Assembly: GCA_003497625.1 (NCBI GenBank)
Contig: DNNO01000028.1
Span: 101,221-142,227 of the forward strand
DNA from: Flavobacterium sp.
Lineage (GTDB): Bacteria; Bacteroidota; Bacteroidia; Flavobacteriales; Flavobacteriaceae
Length of the DNA: 41,007 bases
Direction: 5' to 3'
Part shown: piece after piece, positions 16,671 through 24,584 of the stretch
How positions within the stretch are numbered: the first letter of the stretch is position 1
Layout of the letters: each line of letters opens with the position of its first letter
Notes under the pieces: generated by a model
What the model was told of the DNA's origin: nothing
What the model saw: the letters and a program-made list of their open reading frames with translations, nothing else
Databases searched by the model: none
Made by a program: the position numbers and the translations under genes

Positions 16671-17060
16671 TTATAAGTTTGAAGCAATTTGCTTCGCTAA
16701 TTCTTGAAACTCTTCTGGAGTTAAACTAGTTTTTCTTTGAAAACGCATATCATCCATATCTTGAAGCGGAATTAAATGTACGTGAACATGCGGTACTTCT
16801 AATCCTACCACAGCAACACCAATTCGTTTACATTCAACTGATTTCTCAACAGCTTTTGCTACTTTTCTAGAAAACTTCATTAATCCTAAATAATGCTCTT
16901 CTTCCATATCAAAGATTTTATTAATCTCTTGTTTTGGAATACATAAGGTATGTCCTTTCGCATTAGGATTTACATCTAAAAAAGCCAAATAATTTTCATC
17001 TTCGGCAATTTTATAACAAGGAATTTCTCCGTTTACTATTTTGGTGAAAATACTAGCCAT
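16671..17060 (-). CDS. HIT-family nucleotide-binding hydrolase
   Basis: A 129-residue histidine-triad protein of the HINT branch, which cleaves nucleoside phosphoramidates or related nucleotides. The triad HVHVHLIPL is near residues 99-107, preceded by VGLEVPH. The N-terminal half shows ASIFTKIVNGEIPCYKIAED and the conserved LDVNPNAKGHTLCIPKQ. It follows greA by 11 nt and is probably co-transcribed with it. The physiological substrate is not known. Confidence 0.95.
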   Translation of the reverse strand: MASIFTKIVNGEIPCYKIAEDENYLAFLDVNPNAKGHTLCIPKQEINKIFDMEEEHYLGLMKFSRKVAKAVEKSVECKRIGVAVVGLEVPHVHVHLIPLQDMDDMRFQRKTSLTPEEFQELAKQIASNL

Positions 17061-17071
17061 TTTATATAAAA

Positions 17072-17548
17072 TTAGTCTCTTGTAATTTCTAAAACATCAA
17101 ATTTCAACACACCGTTTGGAACAATGATTTCTGCTACTTCTCCAACAGATTTTCCTAGTAATCCTTTTCCAATAGGAGAAGTTACTGAAATTTTCCCTGT
17201 TTTTAAATCCGCTTCACTTTCTGCTACTAATGTATATTTCATTTCCATACCATTAGCTTGATTTTTAATCTTAACAGTAGACAATACTAATGCTTTTGAT
17301 AAATCTAATTGCGATTCATCAATTAAACGAGCGTTAGCCACTACTTCTTCCATCTTAGAAATTCTCATTTCTAATAATCCTTGCGCTTCTTTAGCGGCAT
17401 CATATTCTGCATTCTCAGATAAATCTCCTTTATCTCTTGCTTCTGCAATAGCTTGTGACGCTTTAGGGCGCTCTATACTTTTAAGTTGATCTAATTCGTC
17501 TCTTAATTTTTTTAATCCTTCTGCGGTGTAATAAGATACTGTACTCAT
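17072..17548 (-). CDS. greA: Transcription elongation factor GreA
   Basis: A 158-residue factor that rescues backtracked RNA polymerase by stimulating transcript cleavage. The N-terminal coiled-coil has GLKKLRDELDQLKSIERP, the conserved EARDKGDLSENAEYDAAKEA with the acidic tip residues (D and E of GDLSENAEYD), and the C-terminal globular domain contains SPIGKGLLGKSVGEVAEI. It is the first gene of a greA-HIT operon. The leader holds a terminal hairpin (17574-17595). Confidence 0.97.
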   Translation of the reverse strand: MSTVSYYTAEGLKKLRDELDQLKSIERPKASQAIAEARDKGDLSENAEYDAAKEAQGLLEMRISKMEEVVANARLIDESQLDLSKALVLSTVKIKNQANGMEMKYTLVAESEADLKTGKISVTSPIGKGLLGKSVGEVAEIIVPNGVLKFDVLEITRD

Positions 17549-17573
17549 AACTTCATTGTTTATAAAATAGAAA

Positions 17574-17610
17574 GAATCCCACCTACATGGGATTCCTTTT
17601 CACAAAGATA
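17574..17610 (-). promoter_or_regulatory. greA promoter -7 box and 5'-end hairpin
   Basis: On the minus strand TATCTTTG (complement of 17603-17610) matches the -7 consensus. Transcription starting a few bases later would begin almost exactly at a perfect 8-bp hairpin, GAATCCCA and TGGGATTC around a 6-nt loop (17574-17595), followed by TTTCTATTTT. It could protect the 5' end or act as an attenuator. The -33 region is not clear. Confidence 0.5.
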
Positions 17611-17701
17611 GTAATTTATTTTTAATATTAATTTATGATACTAAGTAATGTTTTGTCAAAAGGAATTAATTAAATTTGTTTCATCATTTTTAGAAAAAAA
17701 C

Positions 17702-18124
17702 ATGAAAAAATACATAATACTCCTCTTGTTACCATTGTTTTTAAGTTGTGAAAAAGAAAATTTTTCAAACAATAATCCGTATTTACCAAATTATGGTTTT
17801 ACTGTAAATATCAACATGAATTTACCACAATATAGCTCACTACAGTTTCCAAGTAACGCTGTTTATATTAGTGGTGCTGGAGTTGGGGTAAGAGGAATTT
17901 TTGTCTTTAATACTGGTGGAAATTACGTTGCATTTGATGCGGCTTGTCCTAATCAAGCTTTGAGTTCATGTTCTACTATGACTTTAAGTGGCATTGATGC
18001 AATTTGCCCATGTGATGATGTACGATATAGTTTGTTTTCAGGTCAAGCCCAAGGCATGCAATACCCAATGAAGCAATATAGAGTGGAACAATTAGATGCA
18101 GTTTCGCTTCGCGTTTATAACTAA
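17702..18124 (+). CDS. Lipoprotein with degenerate Rieske-like fold
   Basis: A 140-residue exported lipoprotein. The signal peptide MKKYIILLLLPLFLSC has a lipobox LFLSC. The first Met of the longer frame (17648) would put 18 residues ahead of it, so 17702 is preferred. The C-terminal half resembles a Rieske 2Fe-2S domain: FDAACPNQALSSCS, then ICPCDDVRYSLFSGQAQGMQ and YPMKQYRVE. In real Rieske proteins the two Cys are accompanied by His (CxH and CxxH); here these positions are Asn and Asp. A cluster is therefore unlikely to bind in the usual way. A TAAATTTG -7 box is at 17671-17678. Function unknown. Confidence 0.72.
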   Translation: MKKYIILLLLPLFLSCEKENFSNNNPYLPNYGFTVNINMNLPQYSSLQFPSNAVYISGAGVGVRGIFVFNTGGNYVAFDAACPNQALSSCSTMTLSGIDAICPCDDVRYSLFSGQAQGMQYPMKQYRVEQLDAVSLRVYN

Positions 18125-18125
18125 T

Positions 18126-18161
18126 AAAAAAGCCTGAAAAATAAAACTTTCAGGCTTTTTT
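18126..18161. terminator. Bidirectional terminator between Rieske-like lipoprotein and TonB receptor
   Basis: AAAAAAGCCTGAAA (18126-18139) pairs perfectly with TTTCAGGCTTTTTT (18148-18161) around an 8-nt loop, with A and T runs on the two sides. Confidence 0.92.
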
Positions 18162-18179
18162 CAACTTAACTTAATCTAA

Positions 18180-20375
18180 CTAAAATTTTAAACTCATTCC
18201 AATAAGGAAATTAATTCCCGCTTGTGGATAGTAACCTGTTCCTTCAATGGTTATAGGAGTTGGCCCCGACCAAGTATCATCATACGTATAGAAATAACCG
18301 TTTGATTCGTATTCTACATCAAAAATATTATTTACTAACGCTGAAAAAACAATCGATTTGATTCCTTTATTAATTTGCCAATCGTAAGAAGCGTTAAAAT
18401 CATTTACAAAATAACTATCCAATTTAGAATTCTCTGAATCGATATTTCCCATATATTGATCTCCAACAAATTTTGATAATACTGATAATTGCAATTCTTT
18501 AACCGGTAAATAAGAAAATCTATTTCCAAAAATAAAATTAGGAGAATATGCAATGTTTGTATTTCCTAAATTTTGAACCACTCCATCACGTTGGAAATAA
18601 AAATCTTCATTTCTGTTTTGACTTACAGTTATATTCGGATTCAAAATTAATTTATCTGTTAAAGCAATTGTAGATTCTACTTCTAGACCTAGTCTATAAC
18701 TCTTTCCACTATTTGTGAAAATTGGAGAACCCACATCGTTTAATGCTCCCGTCATCACCAATTGGTCGTTATATCGCATGTAAAATGCATTGGCGTATAA
18801 TTTTACTTTTTTAGTGTTGTATTTCCAACCCAATTCATAGTCAAATAAACGTTCTGGTTTTATAGCACCACTTTCGTAATCGTCTCGTCTTGGCTCTTTG
18901 TTAGCTATTCCAAAATAACCATAGAAAGAATTCTTAGCATTCAATTGGTAATTCAAACCTGCTTTTGGATTAAAGAATCTAAATGTATCATTTACATCAT
19001 CAAATTTTACACTTGTGGCGTCATAAAAAACCATTCTGTATTGTAAATCGGCAAATAAATTCAACTTGTTTGTAACGTTGTATGATGCTTTTGTATAGAA
19101 ATTCACATCGTCTTTATTTCCGTAATTATCATAATATCTATTTGGATTTGGAATATAATTCTGTGTCCAAACTACTTCTCCATAGTGCAATCCTAAATAA
19201 CGATTGGCTGCTCCACCAAATAATAAATCGATTTTAGCTGTTTTGTAATTTAAGGAAAATGTTGCTCCGAAGAAATCATTATCTAACCAACGTTTTCTAA
19301 CTAAATCAGAAATTGAATTCCCATTAAAAGCTGGCAAATTATATTCAGCTAAATCTTCATCTTCTTTATATTGTTCAAAGTAACCTTTTCCAATGGTGTA
19401 ATGTAATGCCGCATTCGAAATCCAACTCTCCGACCATTTTTCTGTCCAATGCAATTGAAAATGGTTTTGCCAATAATTATCGGTTTCATTATCGTAGAAT
19501 TGCATATTTCCGAATTCATCGAAATACATTCCCGCAGGATTGAATGTTCGGTCGTTTCTTAGTTTTTCGGGATCTTCAATTCCGTACCAAGCTTGATAGG
19601 TTTTCTCTTTTCCGCCAAATGCTAAAAACTTAATTAAAGTAGATTCCTTCACATAATTAGCATTAAAGAAATAACCAAACATATTTGATGTTGCTCTATC
19701 GATAAATCCATCCGAAGCTATATTGGAAATTCTCCCATTCAGTTCGAAATTATTATGCAAGCCAGTTCCAAAAGATAAGGTATGCTTTCTCGTATTAAAA
19801 CTTCCGAAAGAATTTGAAATTTCGGCATATGCTTTTTCTTGATACGATTTGGTTGCCATGTTCAAACTAGCACCAAAAGCTCCAGCTCCGTTAGTTGAAG
19901 TTCCAACTCCTCTTTGTAACTGAACACTCTCTAAAGACGAAGCAAAGTCGGGTAAATTCACAAAAAAAGTTCCTTGACTTTCACTATCATTAAAAGGAAC
20001 TCCGTTTAAGGTAACGTTAATTCGAGAACCATCAGAACCACGAACTCTCATGTACGTATAACCCACGCCATTTCCAGCATCGGTTGTGCTAACCACAGAA
20101 GGCAAATATTGCAACAAAATTGGCACATCTTGACCTAGATTTCGTGGTGCAATTTCTTCTTTGGAAACATTTGTAAATGTAATTGGATTTTTGTCTTTTG
20201 CTCGAACAGACGAAACCGTAACTTCTTTAAGTTCGGTAACTTTTGTAGTGTCTTTCTTAGTTTCTTGCGAAAAAGAAATAAAAGACAAAAGGTAAAAGGC
20301 AAAAGCTAAAATGCAACTAAAATAGCGACTTTTTGTTTTTGGCACTAAGCCATTTTTTTTGAATAAAGTTTTCAT
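18180..20375 (-). CDS. TonB-dependent outer-membrane receptor, TPP-regulated, probable thiamine importer
   Basis: A 731-residue outer-membrane receptor. The signal peptide ends near FISFSQ. A TonB-box-like segment TKVTELKEVTVSS follows, and the plug domain has VPILLQYLPSVVSTTDAGNG, YMRVRGSDGSRINVTLNGVP and GTSTNGAGAFGASLNM. The beta-barrel fills the rest and ends in FLIGMSLKF, a typical terminal aromatic strand. The start is placed at 20375 (MKTLFKKNG). A TPP riboswitch in the leader places it under thiamine control, matching the known thiamine-regulated receptors of Bacteroidota. Substrate assignment rests on this regulation, not on the protein itself. It has its own promoter after arfB. Confidence 0.92.
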   Translation of the reverse strand: MKTLFKKNGLVPKTKSRYFSCILAFAFYLLSFISFSQETKKDTTKVTELKEVTVSSVRAKDKNPITFTNVSKEEIAPRNLGQDVPILLQYLPSVVSTTDAGNGVGYTYMRVRGSDGSRINVTLNGVPFNDSESQGTFFVNLPDFASSLESVQLQRGVGTSTNGAGAFGASLNMATKSYQEKAYAEISNSFGSFNTRKHTLSFGTGLHNNFELNGRISNIASDGFIDRATSNMFGYFFNANYVKESTLIKFLAFGGKEKTYQAWYGIEDPEKLRNDRTFNPAGMYFDEFGNMQFYDNETDNYWQNHFQLHWTEKWSESWISNAALHYTIGKGYFEQYKEDEDLAEYNLPAFNGNSISDLVRKRWLDNDFFGATFSLNYKTAKIDLLFGGAANRYLGLHYGEVVWTQNYIPNPNRYYDNYGNKDDVNFYTKASYNVTNKLNLFADLQYRMVFYDATSVKFDDVNDTFRFFNPKAGLNYQLNAKNSFYGYFGIANKEPRRDDYESGAIKPERLFDYELGWKYNTKKVKLYANAFYMRYNDQLVMTGALNDVGSPIFTNSGKSYRLGLEVESTIALTDKLILNPNITVSQNRNEDFYFQRDGVVQNLGNTNIAYSPNFIFGNRFSYLPVKELQLSVLSKFVGDQYMGNIDSENSKLDSYFVNDFNASYDWQINKGIKSIVFSALVNNIFDVEYESNGYFYTYDDTWSGPTPITIEGTGYYPQAGINFLIGMSLKF

Positions 20376-20394
20376 TCGTAAAATAAATACGAAT
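20374..20394 (-). promoter_or_regulatory. Hairpin over the start codon of the TonB receptor
   Basis: A perfect 7-bp stem, ATTCGTA with TACGAAT around a 7-nt loop, lies immediately 5' of the coding region. Its 3' arm includes the first two bases of the ATG (20375-20374). It could block translation and so serve as the output of the upstream TPP aptamer. This role is inferred. Confidence 0.5.
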
Positions 20395-20470
20395 AAAAGG
20401 GGCAATTATTCCTTGGTTAAAAATTAAAATTGATACTCTTTGACGCCAATAAACGTGCACATTTATTTTT

Positions 20471-20553
20471 GTCGATTCCCTAAACAGCATTATCTGTTCT
20501 AGGTTCTATGGGTATGATCTCAGCTCGTTATTTAGAGCACCCCTTTGAGACGA
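20471..20553 (-). ncRNA. TPP riboswitch (THI element)
   Basis: Read on the minus strand, the leader contains the conserved TPP aptamer blocks in order: AAAGGGGTGCTC, GAGCTGAGATCATACCC, ATAGAACCTAGAACAG, ATAATGCTGTTTAGGGAA. These are the thiamine-pyrophosphate sensing motifs (GGGGUGC, CUGAGA, ACCC, GAACCUG, GAUAAUGC, AGGGAA), including the CUGAGA pyrimidine sensor. The aptamer sits about 95 nt before the receptor start. No clear rho-independent terminator follows, so control may be translational. Exact ends of helix P1 are not certain. Confidence 0.9.
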
Positions 20554-20555
20554 GG

Positions 20556-20587
20556 CAAAGATAGAACTCTTTAGTTTAAAGTTCCAA
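20556..20587 (-). promoter_or_regulatory. Promoter of the thiamine-regulated TonB receptor
   Basis: On the minus strand TTG (complement of 20585-20587) is 21 nt before TATCTTTG (complement of 20556-20563), a full match to the -7 consensus. Transcription would begin just 5' of the TPP aptamer. Confidence 0.75.
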
Positions 20588-20596
20588 GTTTAACCT

Positions 20597-20998
20597 TTAA
20601 AAATTTGGTTTTTTTCTGTTTTGCTTTAAAGTACTCATTACTTTTTTAGCATCAAGTCGTTTTTCTATTACGCTTCTTGGAATTTTAGTTTCTTTTCGTT
20701 CTTTTGGAACAACCAAAGCATTTTCAAGCAACTTAAAACATTTCTTAATGACTTTTTCTTTGTTTTTTAGTTGACTTCTGTCTTCTTCGCTAGTTAAAAT
20801 TAAGATTCCTTCTTGAGTAAGTTTAGTTGCAATTTTAGTTTGCAATAACATTTTTTCTTCTTCTGTTAAACCTTTGGAATTAACTAAATCGAAATTCAAC
20901 ACGACTTTAGAAGACACTTTGTTTACGTTTTGCCCTCCTGCTCCGCTACTTCTAACTGCTTTAAATGAAAATTCTGATGCGATGATTGATTTATCCAT
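20597..20998 (-). CDS. arfB: Alternative ribosome-rescue factor ArfB (peptidyl-tRNA hydrolase)
   Basis: A 133-residue class-I release-factor-like protein that frees ribosomes stalled on truncated mRNA. The catalytic GGQ motif is in RSSGAGGQNVNKVSSKV. The C-terminus is a basic tail (LDAKKVMSTLKQNRKKPNF) of the kind that enters the empty mRNA channel. There is no codon-recognition domain, consistent with ArfB rather than a true release factor. It overlaps the DUF4301 gene by 8 nt, so it closes the leftward operon that begins upstream. Confidence 0.94.
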   Translation of the reverse strand: MDKSIIASEFSFKAVRSSGAGGQNVNKVSSKVVLNFDLVNSKGLTEEEKMLLQTKIATKLTQEGILILTSEEDRSQLKNKEKVIKKCFKLLENALVVPKERKETKIPRSVIEKRLDAKKVMSTLKQNRKKPNF

Positions 20999-22526
20999 TA
21001 TCAGGTTGATGTGATGATTTTAGTAAATCATTTACAGTTTTCACTGGATTAAAAGTTTCCAACGGAACCTCAACAAAAATAGTTGTCCATTTTGCCATAG
21101 CACCATTCCATAAGCCTGGAAGTTCAAAGGCTTTAATTGGTTTGCCGTTTTTTGTTTTTTCGGTAATAAAAGCGGCATTTTGATCTATAAATTGGTTTAA
21201 ATCAAACTTCTCGCCTTTAAAATTTTTCACACCACAAACTATATCAACTGGATTAAAATGAGTAGCTTCTTTGGCGATTCTTTTTTGTATTTTATTGTTT
21301 AAATCTATTTGTGATGATTCTACAATTTGAAGCGTTAATCTCCCTTTATCATCTTGTACCCAAAATGGTCCGCCACCCGGTTCGCCTTCATTTTTAACCA
21401 TTCCACAAACACGAATTGGACGATTTAAAACTTTAATTAAATACTCAATTTTATAAGCCGTTTGGAAAAAATTAAACTCTTCTGGTAATGGAAATGCGGT
21501 TTTGTTTTCAGCAAAATCTCTTATTTCAGCAATTTCGGCTTCCGTTACGTTTCCTTCGGAAAGCTTTTTTAAATAATTGAATATTTGATATTGTATGCGG
21601 ATTAAAACACCGCCTAAAACTTTTTTGTAAGTCGCAATAACCGATTTATGATTTTGCGAAACATTATCGATATTTTTAATGTAAATAACATCCGATTGAA
21701 GCGCATTCAAATTCTCAATTAAAGCGCCATGTCCGCCAGGTCTGAAAAACAATTTATCATCTTCTACACGAAAAGGCGTATTATCTTCATTAACCGCTAA
21801 AGTATCAGAAGATTGATCTTGGTAAGAAAAACTAATTTCACAATCTGAAAATTGATTGGTGATTTTCTCAAAATCGGCTTGAAATTCTTTTGTAATGGTG
21901 AAATGAATTTTAGTCTTATCATTTTCTTTCTTAAAGAAATCGGCTTCAAAAATATTCTCTTCAATTGGTGTGACAATCTTGTTGCCTTTTACATGAAAAG
22001 GTAAAATTCCTTTTGGTTTATGGGAAAAATGCAGTCCTTCGTTACTCAATAAAGTTTTAATTAAAACATAGTATCGCTTATCATTCGACAATGAATAATA
22101 ATTGGGAAACAAATCAATTGTCTTCTGCTTTAACTCTCTGTAAAAAGGGAAATTTTTCAATCCAAAAATAAAAATAGAAACATCTTTTGCGTTCTTTTTG
22201 TTGATGTAACTATTAATGGTGTCATTCTTTTCGTCGAATTCATTCAAAAATTCATTCAAAAACTTAAACATGCGTGTTGCCGCACCTGAAGCAGGAACGA
22301 ATTTTTCAATCGTATATTGATTTTTGTGTTTATCGAAATAAGATACCAACGGAAGAATTTCTTCTTCAGAAAAACGCCAAATACCATCGCCAATAGTAGC
22401 CGACTTCACTAGGTTAATCTTTGGAATTCCTTTGATGAAAAAATCTAGCTGTTGTTGTACTTTTTCTAGAGAATTTCCTCTTTCGTTAATATATTTTATA
22501 TCTGCTTCTGTAAAAGTCTTTTCCAT
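20991..22526 (-). CDS. DUF4301 protein
   Basis: A 511-residue soluble protein of the Bacteroidota family DUF4301; no biochemical role is established. Notable segments are FVPASGAATRMFKFL at about residue 77, RPGGHGALIENLNAL at about 268, and a Gly-rich GEPGGGPFWVQD with MVKNEG just before it. The GAATRMF and PGGHGAL segments look like nucleotide-sugar or phosphate binding loops, resembling nucleotidyltransferase-type sites, but that is my inference. It overlaps the PnuC gene by 31 nt on the 5' side and arfB by 8 nt on the 3' side, so it is tightly coupled to both. Confidence 0.9.
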   Translation of the reverse strand: MEKTFTEADIKYINERGNSLEKVQQQLDFFIKGIPKINLVKSATIGDGIWRFSEEEILPLVSYFDKHKNQYTIEKFVPASGAATRMFKFLNEFLNEFDEKNDTINSYINKKNAKDVSIFIFGLKNFPFYRELKQKTIDLFPNYYSLSNDKRYYVLIKTLLSNEGLHFSHKPKGILPFHVKGNKIVTPIEENIFEADFFKKENDKTKIHFTITKEFQADFEKITNQFSDCEISFSYQDQSSDTLAVNEDNTPFRVEDDKLFFRPGGHGALIENLNALQSDVIYIKNIDNVSQNHKSVIATYKKVLGGVLIRIQYQIFNYLKKLSEGNVTEAEIAEIRDFAENKTAFPLPEEFNFFQTAYKIEYLIKVLNRPIRVCGMVKNEGEPGGGPFWVQDDKGRLTLQIVESSQIDLNNKIQKRIAKEATHFNPVDIVCGVKNFKGEKFDLNQFIDQNAAFITEKTKNGKPIKAFELPGLWNGAMAKWTTIFVEVPLETFNPVKTVNDLLKSSHQPDNG

Positions 22527-23110
22527 TCTAAATAGCCTAAAATAGCAATAATTGTAAATAATAAAAACTGCATACTGGAGAACGTCAATCCTTTATAAAA
22601 ATACAAAGGCACCGAAATAATATCGGCTACAATCCAAATAATCCAGTTCTCAATCTTTCGTTTGGCCATGAGCCACATTCCTACAAAAAACAAAGCTGTT
22701 GTAAGCGTGTCTACATAAGCTGTCCAATCTGTAAATTTATCAAAAAAATGGTAAACCAACGCAATAAATAGTAAGGTTCCTGTAAAAATTAAGGTAGAAA
22801 TAAAATAATCTTTTCGATTCATAACGGATATTGGAAATTCGTCCGCTCCATTTTTCTTTCTTGTCCATAAATACCAACCTAAAACACTCATTATGGAATA
22901 GTAAATATTGATGATAAAATCGCCAAATAATTTCCATTCCAACAAAATATATACAAAAATCAGTGTGCTAACTAATCCAGTTGGATACACTAAAACATTA
23001 TTCTTTCTTGCAAATAAAACGCTAATAATTCCAAATATAACAGCAGTTAATTCAAGAAAAATAAAAAGATTAGAATAGTCTTTATATTGAGAAAACAATA
23101 ACTCTATCAT
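22496..23110 (-). CDS. PnuC-family transporter, possible thiamine carrier (PnuT)
   Basis: A 204-residue inner-membrane protein with about seven helices. It shows the PnuC features: VYPTGLVSTLIFVYILLEW, the YYSIMSVLGWYLWTRK segment, and NWIIWIVADIISVPLYFYKG followed by AILGYLEWKR. PnuC proteins carry nicotinamide riboside, while PnuT members carry thiamine. The nearby TPP-riboswitch-controlled receptor makes thiamine the more likely cargo, although this gene itself has no visible riboswitch. Its ATG overlaps the stop of the GGGP synthase gene (ATGA). Confidence 0.85.
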   Translation of the reverse strand: MIELLFSQYKDYSNLFIFLELTAVIFGIISVLFARKNNVLVYPTGLVSTLIFVYILLEWKLFGDFIINIYYSIMSVLGWYLWTRKKNGADEFPISVMNRKDYFISTLIFTGTLLFIALVYHFFDKFTDWTAYVDTLTTALFFVGMWLMAKRKIENWIIWIVADIISVPLYFYKGLTFSSMQFLLFTIIAILGYLEWKRLLQKQI

Positions 23111-23823
23111 AATGAAAAGAAATTACTATCGTTTTCAAATGCGGTTCCTATCACAACCAAATCAGCTCCAGCATCGTAAACATCTTGAATGATTTTCATC
23201 GAACGAATGCCTCCACCAACAATCAATGGAATTTCGATATTTTGAGCGACGTAGCGAATCATTTCTAACGAAACATGCTGATTAGCGCCACTTCCGGCTT
23301 CTAAATAAATTAATTTCTTTCCTAAAAATTCGCCTGCTTTTGCAGTTTTATAAGCCAATTCAATATTGTCTTGTTCAATTGGTTGTGTTTGACTTACGCG
23401 TTGCACAGCTGTTTCTTTTCCTCCATCAATTAGCAAATAACCTGTTGGGATAATTTCCAAATTTGATTTTGCCAATACATCTACCGAATTGATATGATGT
23501 TCAATTAAATATTCTGGATTTCGACCTGAAAGTAAACTCAAGAATAAAATTCCATCGGCTTCATTGGAAATCTGAGAAGGGTGGCCTGGGAAAATTAATA
23601 CTGGCAATTGAGTAGTTGTTTTAATTATTGAAATCAGTTCGTCTAAATGCGTTCCATTAAAAGTGCTTCCACCCACAAAAATATGTGTGGCTGGCGACTT
23701 TTTAATTTTATCTGACAAAACAATTGCTTGTTCAATTGAAACCTTTTCGGGATCGATTAAAATAGCTAATAGTTTTTGGCGATTTTTTTTCGCTAGAAGT
23801 ATATTTTGATACAAGTTTTGCAT
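23107..23823 (-). CDS. Geranylgeranylglyceryl/heptaprenylglyceryl phosphate synthase family (PcrB-like)
   Basis: A 238-residue TIM-barrel prenyltransferase that joins a polyprenyl diphosphate to sn-glycerol-1-phosphate, the first step of archaeal-type ether lipids. Motifs seen are LAILIDPEKV, HIFVGGSTFNGTHLD, LIFPGHPSQIS, FLSLLSGRNPEYLI, EIIPTGYLLIDGG, YLEAGSGANQHVS, LIVGGGIRSM and LVVIGTAFE, which include the phosphate-binding glycine loops. Bacteroidota have group II members of this family; chain length and biological role are unsettled. The start at 23823 is 1 nt after the phosphopantetheinyl transferase stop, giving a tight operon. Confidence 0.9.
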   Translation of the reverse strand: MQNLYQNILLAKKNRQKLLAILIDPEKVSIEQAIVLSDKIKKSPATHIFVGGSTFNGTHLDELISIIKTTTQLPVLIFPGHPSQISNEADGILFLSLLSGRNPEYLIEHHINSVDVLAKSNLEIIPTGYLLIDGGKETAVQRVSQTQPIEQDNIELAYKTAKAGEFLGKKLIYLEAGSGANQHVSLEMIRYVAQNIEIPLIVGGGIRSMKIIQDVYDAGADLVVIGTAFENDSNFFSL

Positions 23824-23824
23824 T

Positions 23825-24454
23825 TTATTTTTTTGGGAAAGCACACACAAAGATATAATCTTCTACTTTATAAAATTGAATATTAAACTTTTCTATTTGG
23901 TTATTAAAATGTAATTCAGCAGCACATTTTCCATCAGAAAAACAAAATTCATTCTCGAAAATATGCTCAGGAAAACTAATTCCTTTTTCATTCTTAATTT
24001 TAAAAATAGATTCTTTTACTCCCCAAATCACAGTCGCTTTTTCTATTTGTTTTGAGATAGAAAGATTTTCTAAATGTTTCACTTCCATAAATCTTGGTGC
24101 AATCTTCAACGTTTTTTCTTTGAGTTTTTCCAAATCAATTCCCATCAATTCATCACTAATACAAATACAGGAAAATTCGTGCGAATGCGAAATAGAAATA
24201 TGCTTACCATCACTTAAATGCGGTTTTCCAGCTTCATCATAAGTTAAATCATAATCGGTATAACCCAAATGTTGTAGTAACATTCGAACGGCTAAAAATC
24301 CTTTTTGATGTTCTTCTGATTTCATTCCTTCTAGACGAAAAAGCGAAGTATCACGTAACGAAACCGCTCTAAATAACGAAGTTACGTCTTCTGTAATGTG
24401 CCAGAAGTACGCAGTTGTATTTTCGTTGATATGTATAATTTTATGTAGCGGCAT
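23825..24454 (-). CDS. 4'-phosphopantetheinyl transferase superfamily protein (Sfp-like)
   Basis: A 209-residue enzyme that moves the phosphopantetheine arm from CoA onto carrier proteins. The magnesium-binding motifs are present: ISISHSHEFSCI, then GIDLEKLKEK, and WGVKESIFKI (WxxKES). The N-terminus shows LAVRMLLQHLGY, where the basic residue contacts the CoA phosphate. Whether it serves fatty-acid ACP or a secondary carrier protein cannot be told. It is the first gene of the leftward operon, divergent from ahcY. Confidence 0.9.
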   Translation of the reverse strand: MPLHKIIHINENTTAYFWHITEDVTSLFRAVSLRDTSLFRLEGMKSEEHQKGFLAVRMLLQHLGYTDYDLTYDEAGKPHLSDGKHISISHSHEFSCICISDELMGIDLEKLKEKTLKIAPRFMEVKHLENLSISKQIEKATVIWGVKESIFKIKNEKGISFPEHIFENEFCFSDGKCAAELHFNNQIEKFNIQFYKVEDYIFVCAFPKK

Positions 24455-24516
24455 TTATATTTTGTTGTTTTTCAAATCGTTAGAAAATTAAACAATTCAC
24501 AAATTAATAGAAATCT

Positions 24517-24548
24517 TTGAAAAAATAAAAAGTTATTTTGTAATTTTG
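24517..24548 (+). promoter_or_regulatory. ahcY promoter
   Basis: TTG (24517-24519), a 21-nt spacer and TAATTTTG (24541-24548) match the flavobacterial consensus. The ATG follows 36 nt later. No SAH or SAM riboswitch is visible in this 130-nt gap. Confidence 0.75.
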
Positions 24549-24584
24549 CACTCTAATTTTAGAATATACAAATATACATAATAG

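Noticed and set aside
24455-24584. SAH or SAM riboswitch in front of ahcY
   Set aside because: The gap holds only a promoter and a 36-nt leader, too short and without the conserved aptamer blocks.
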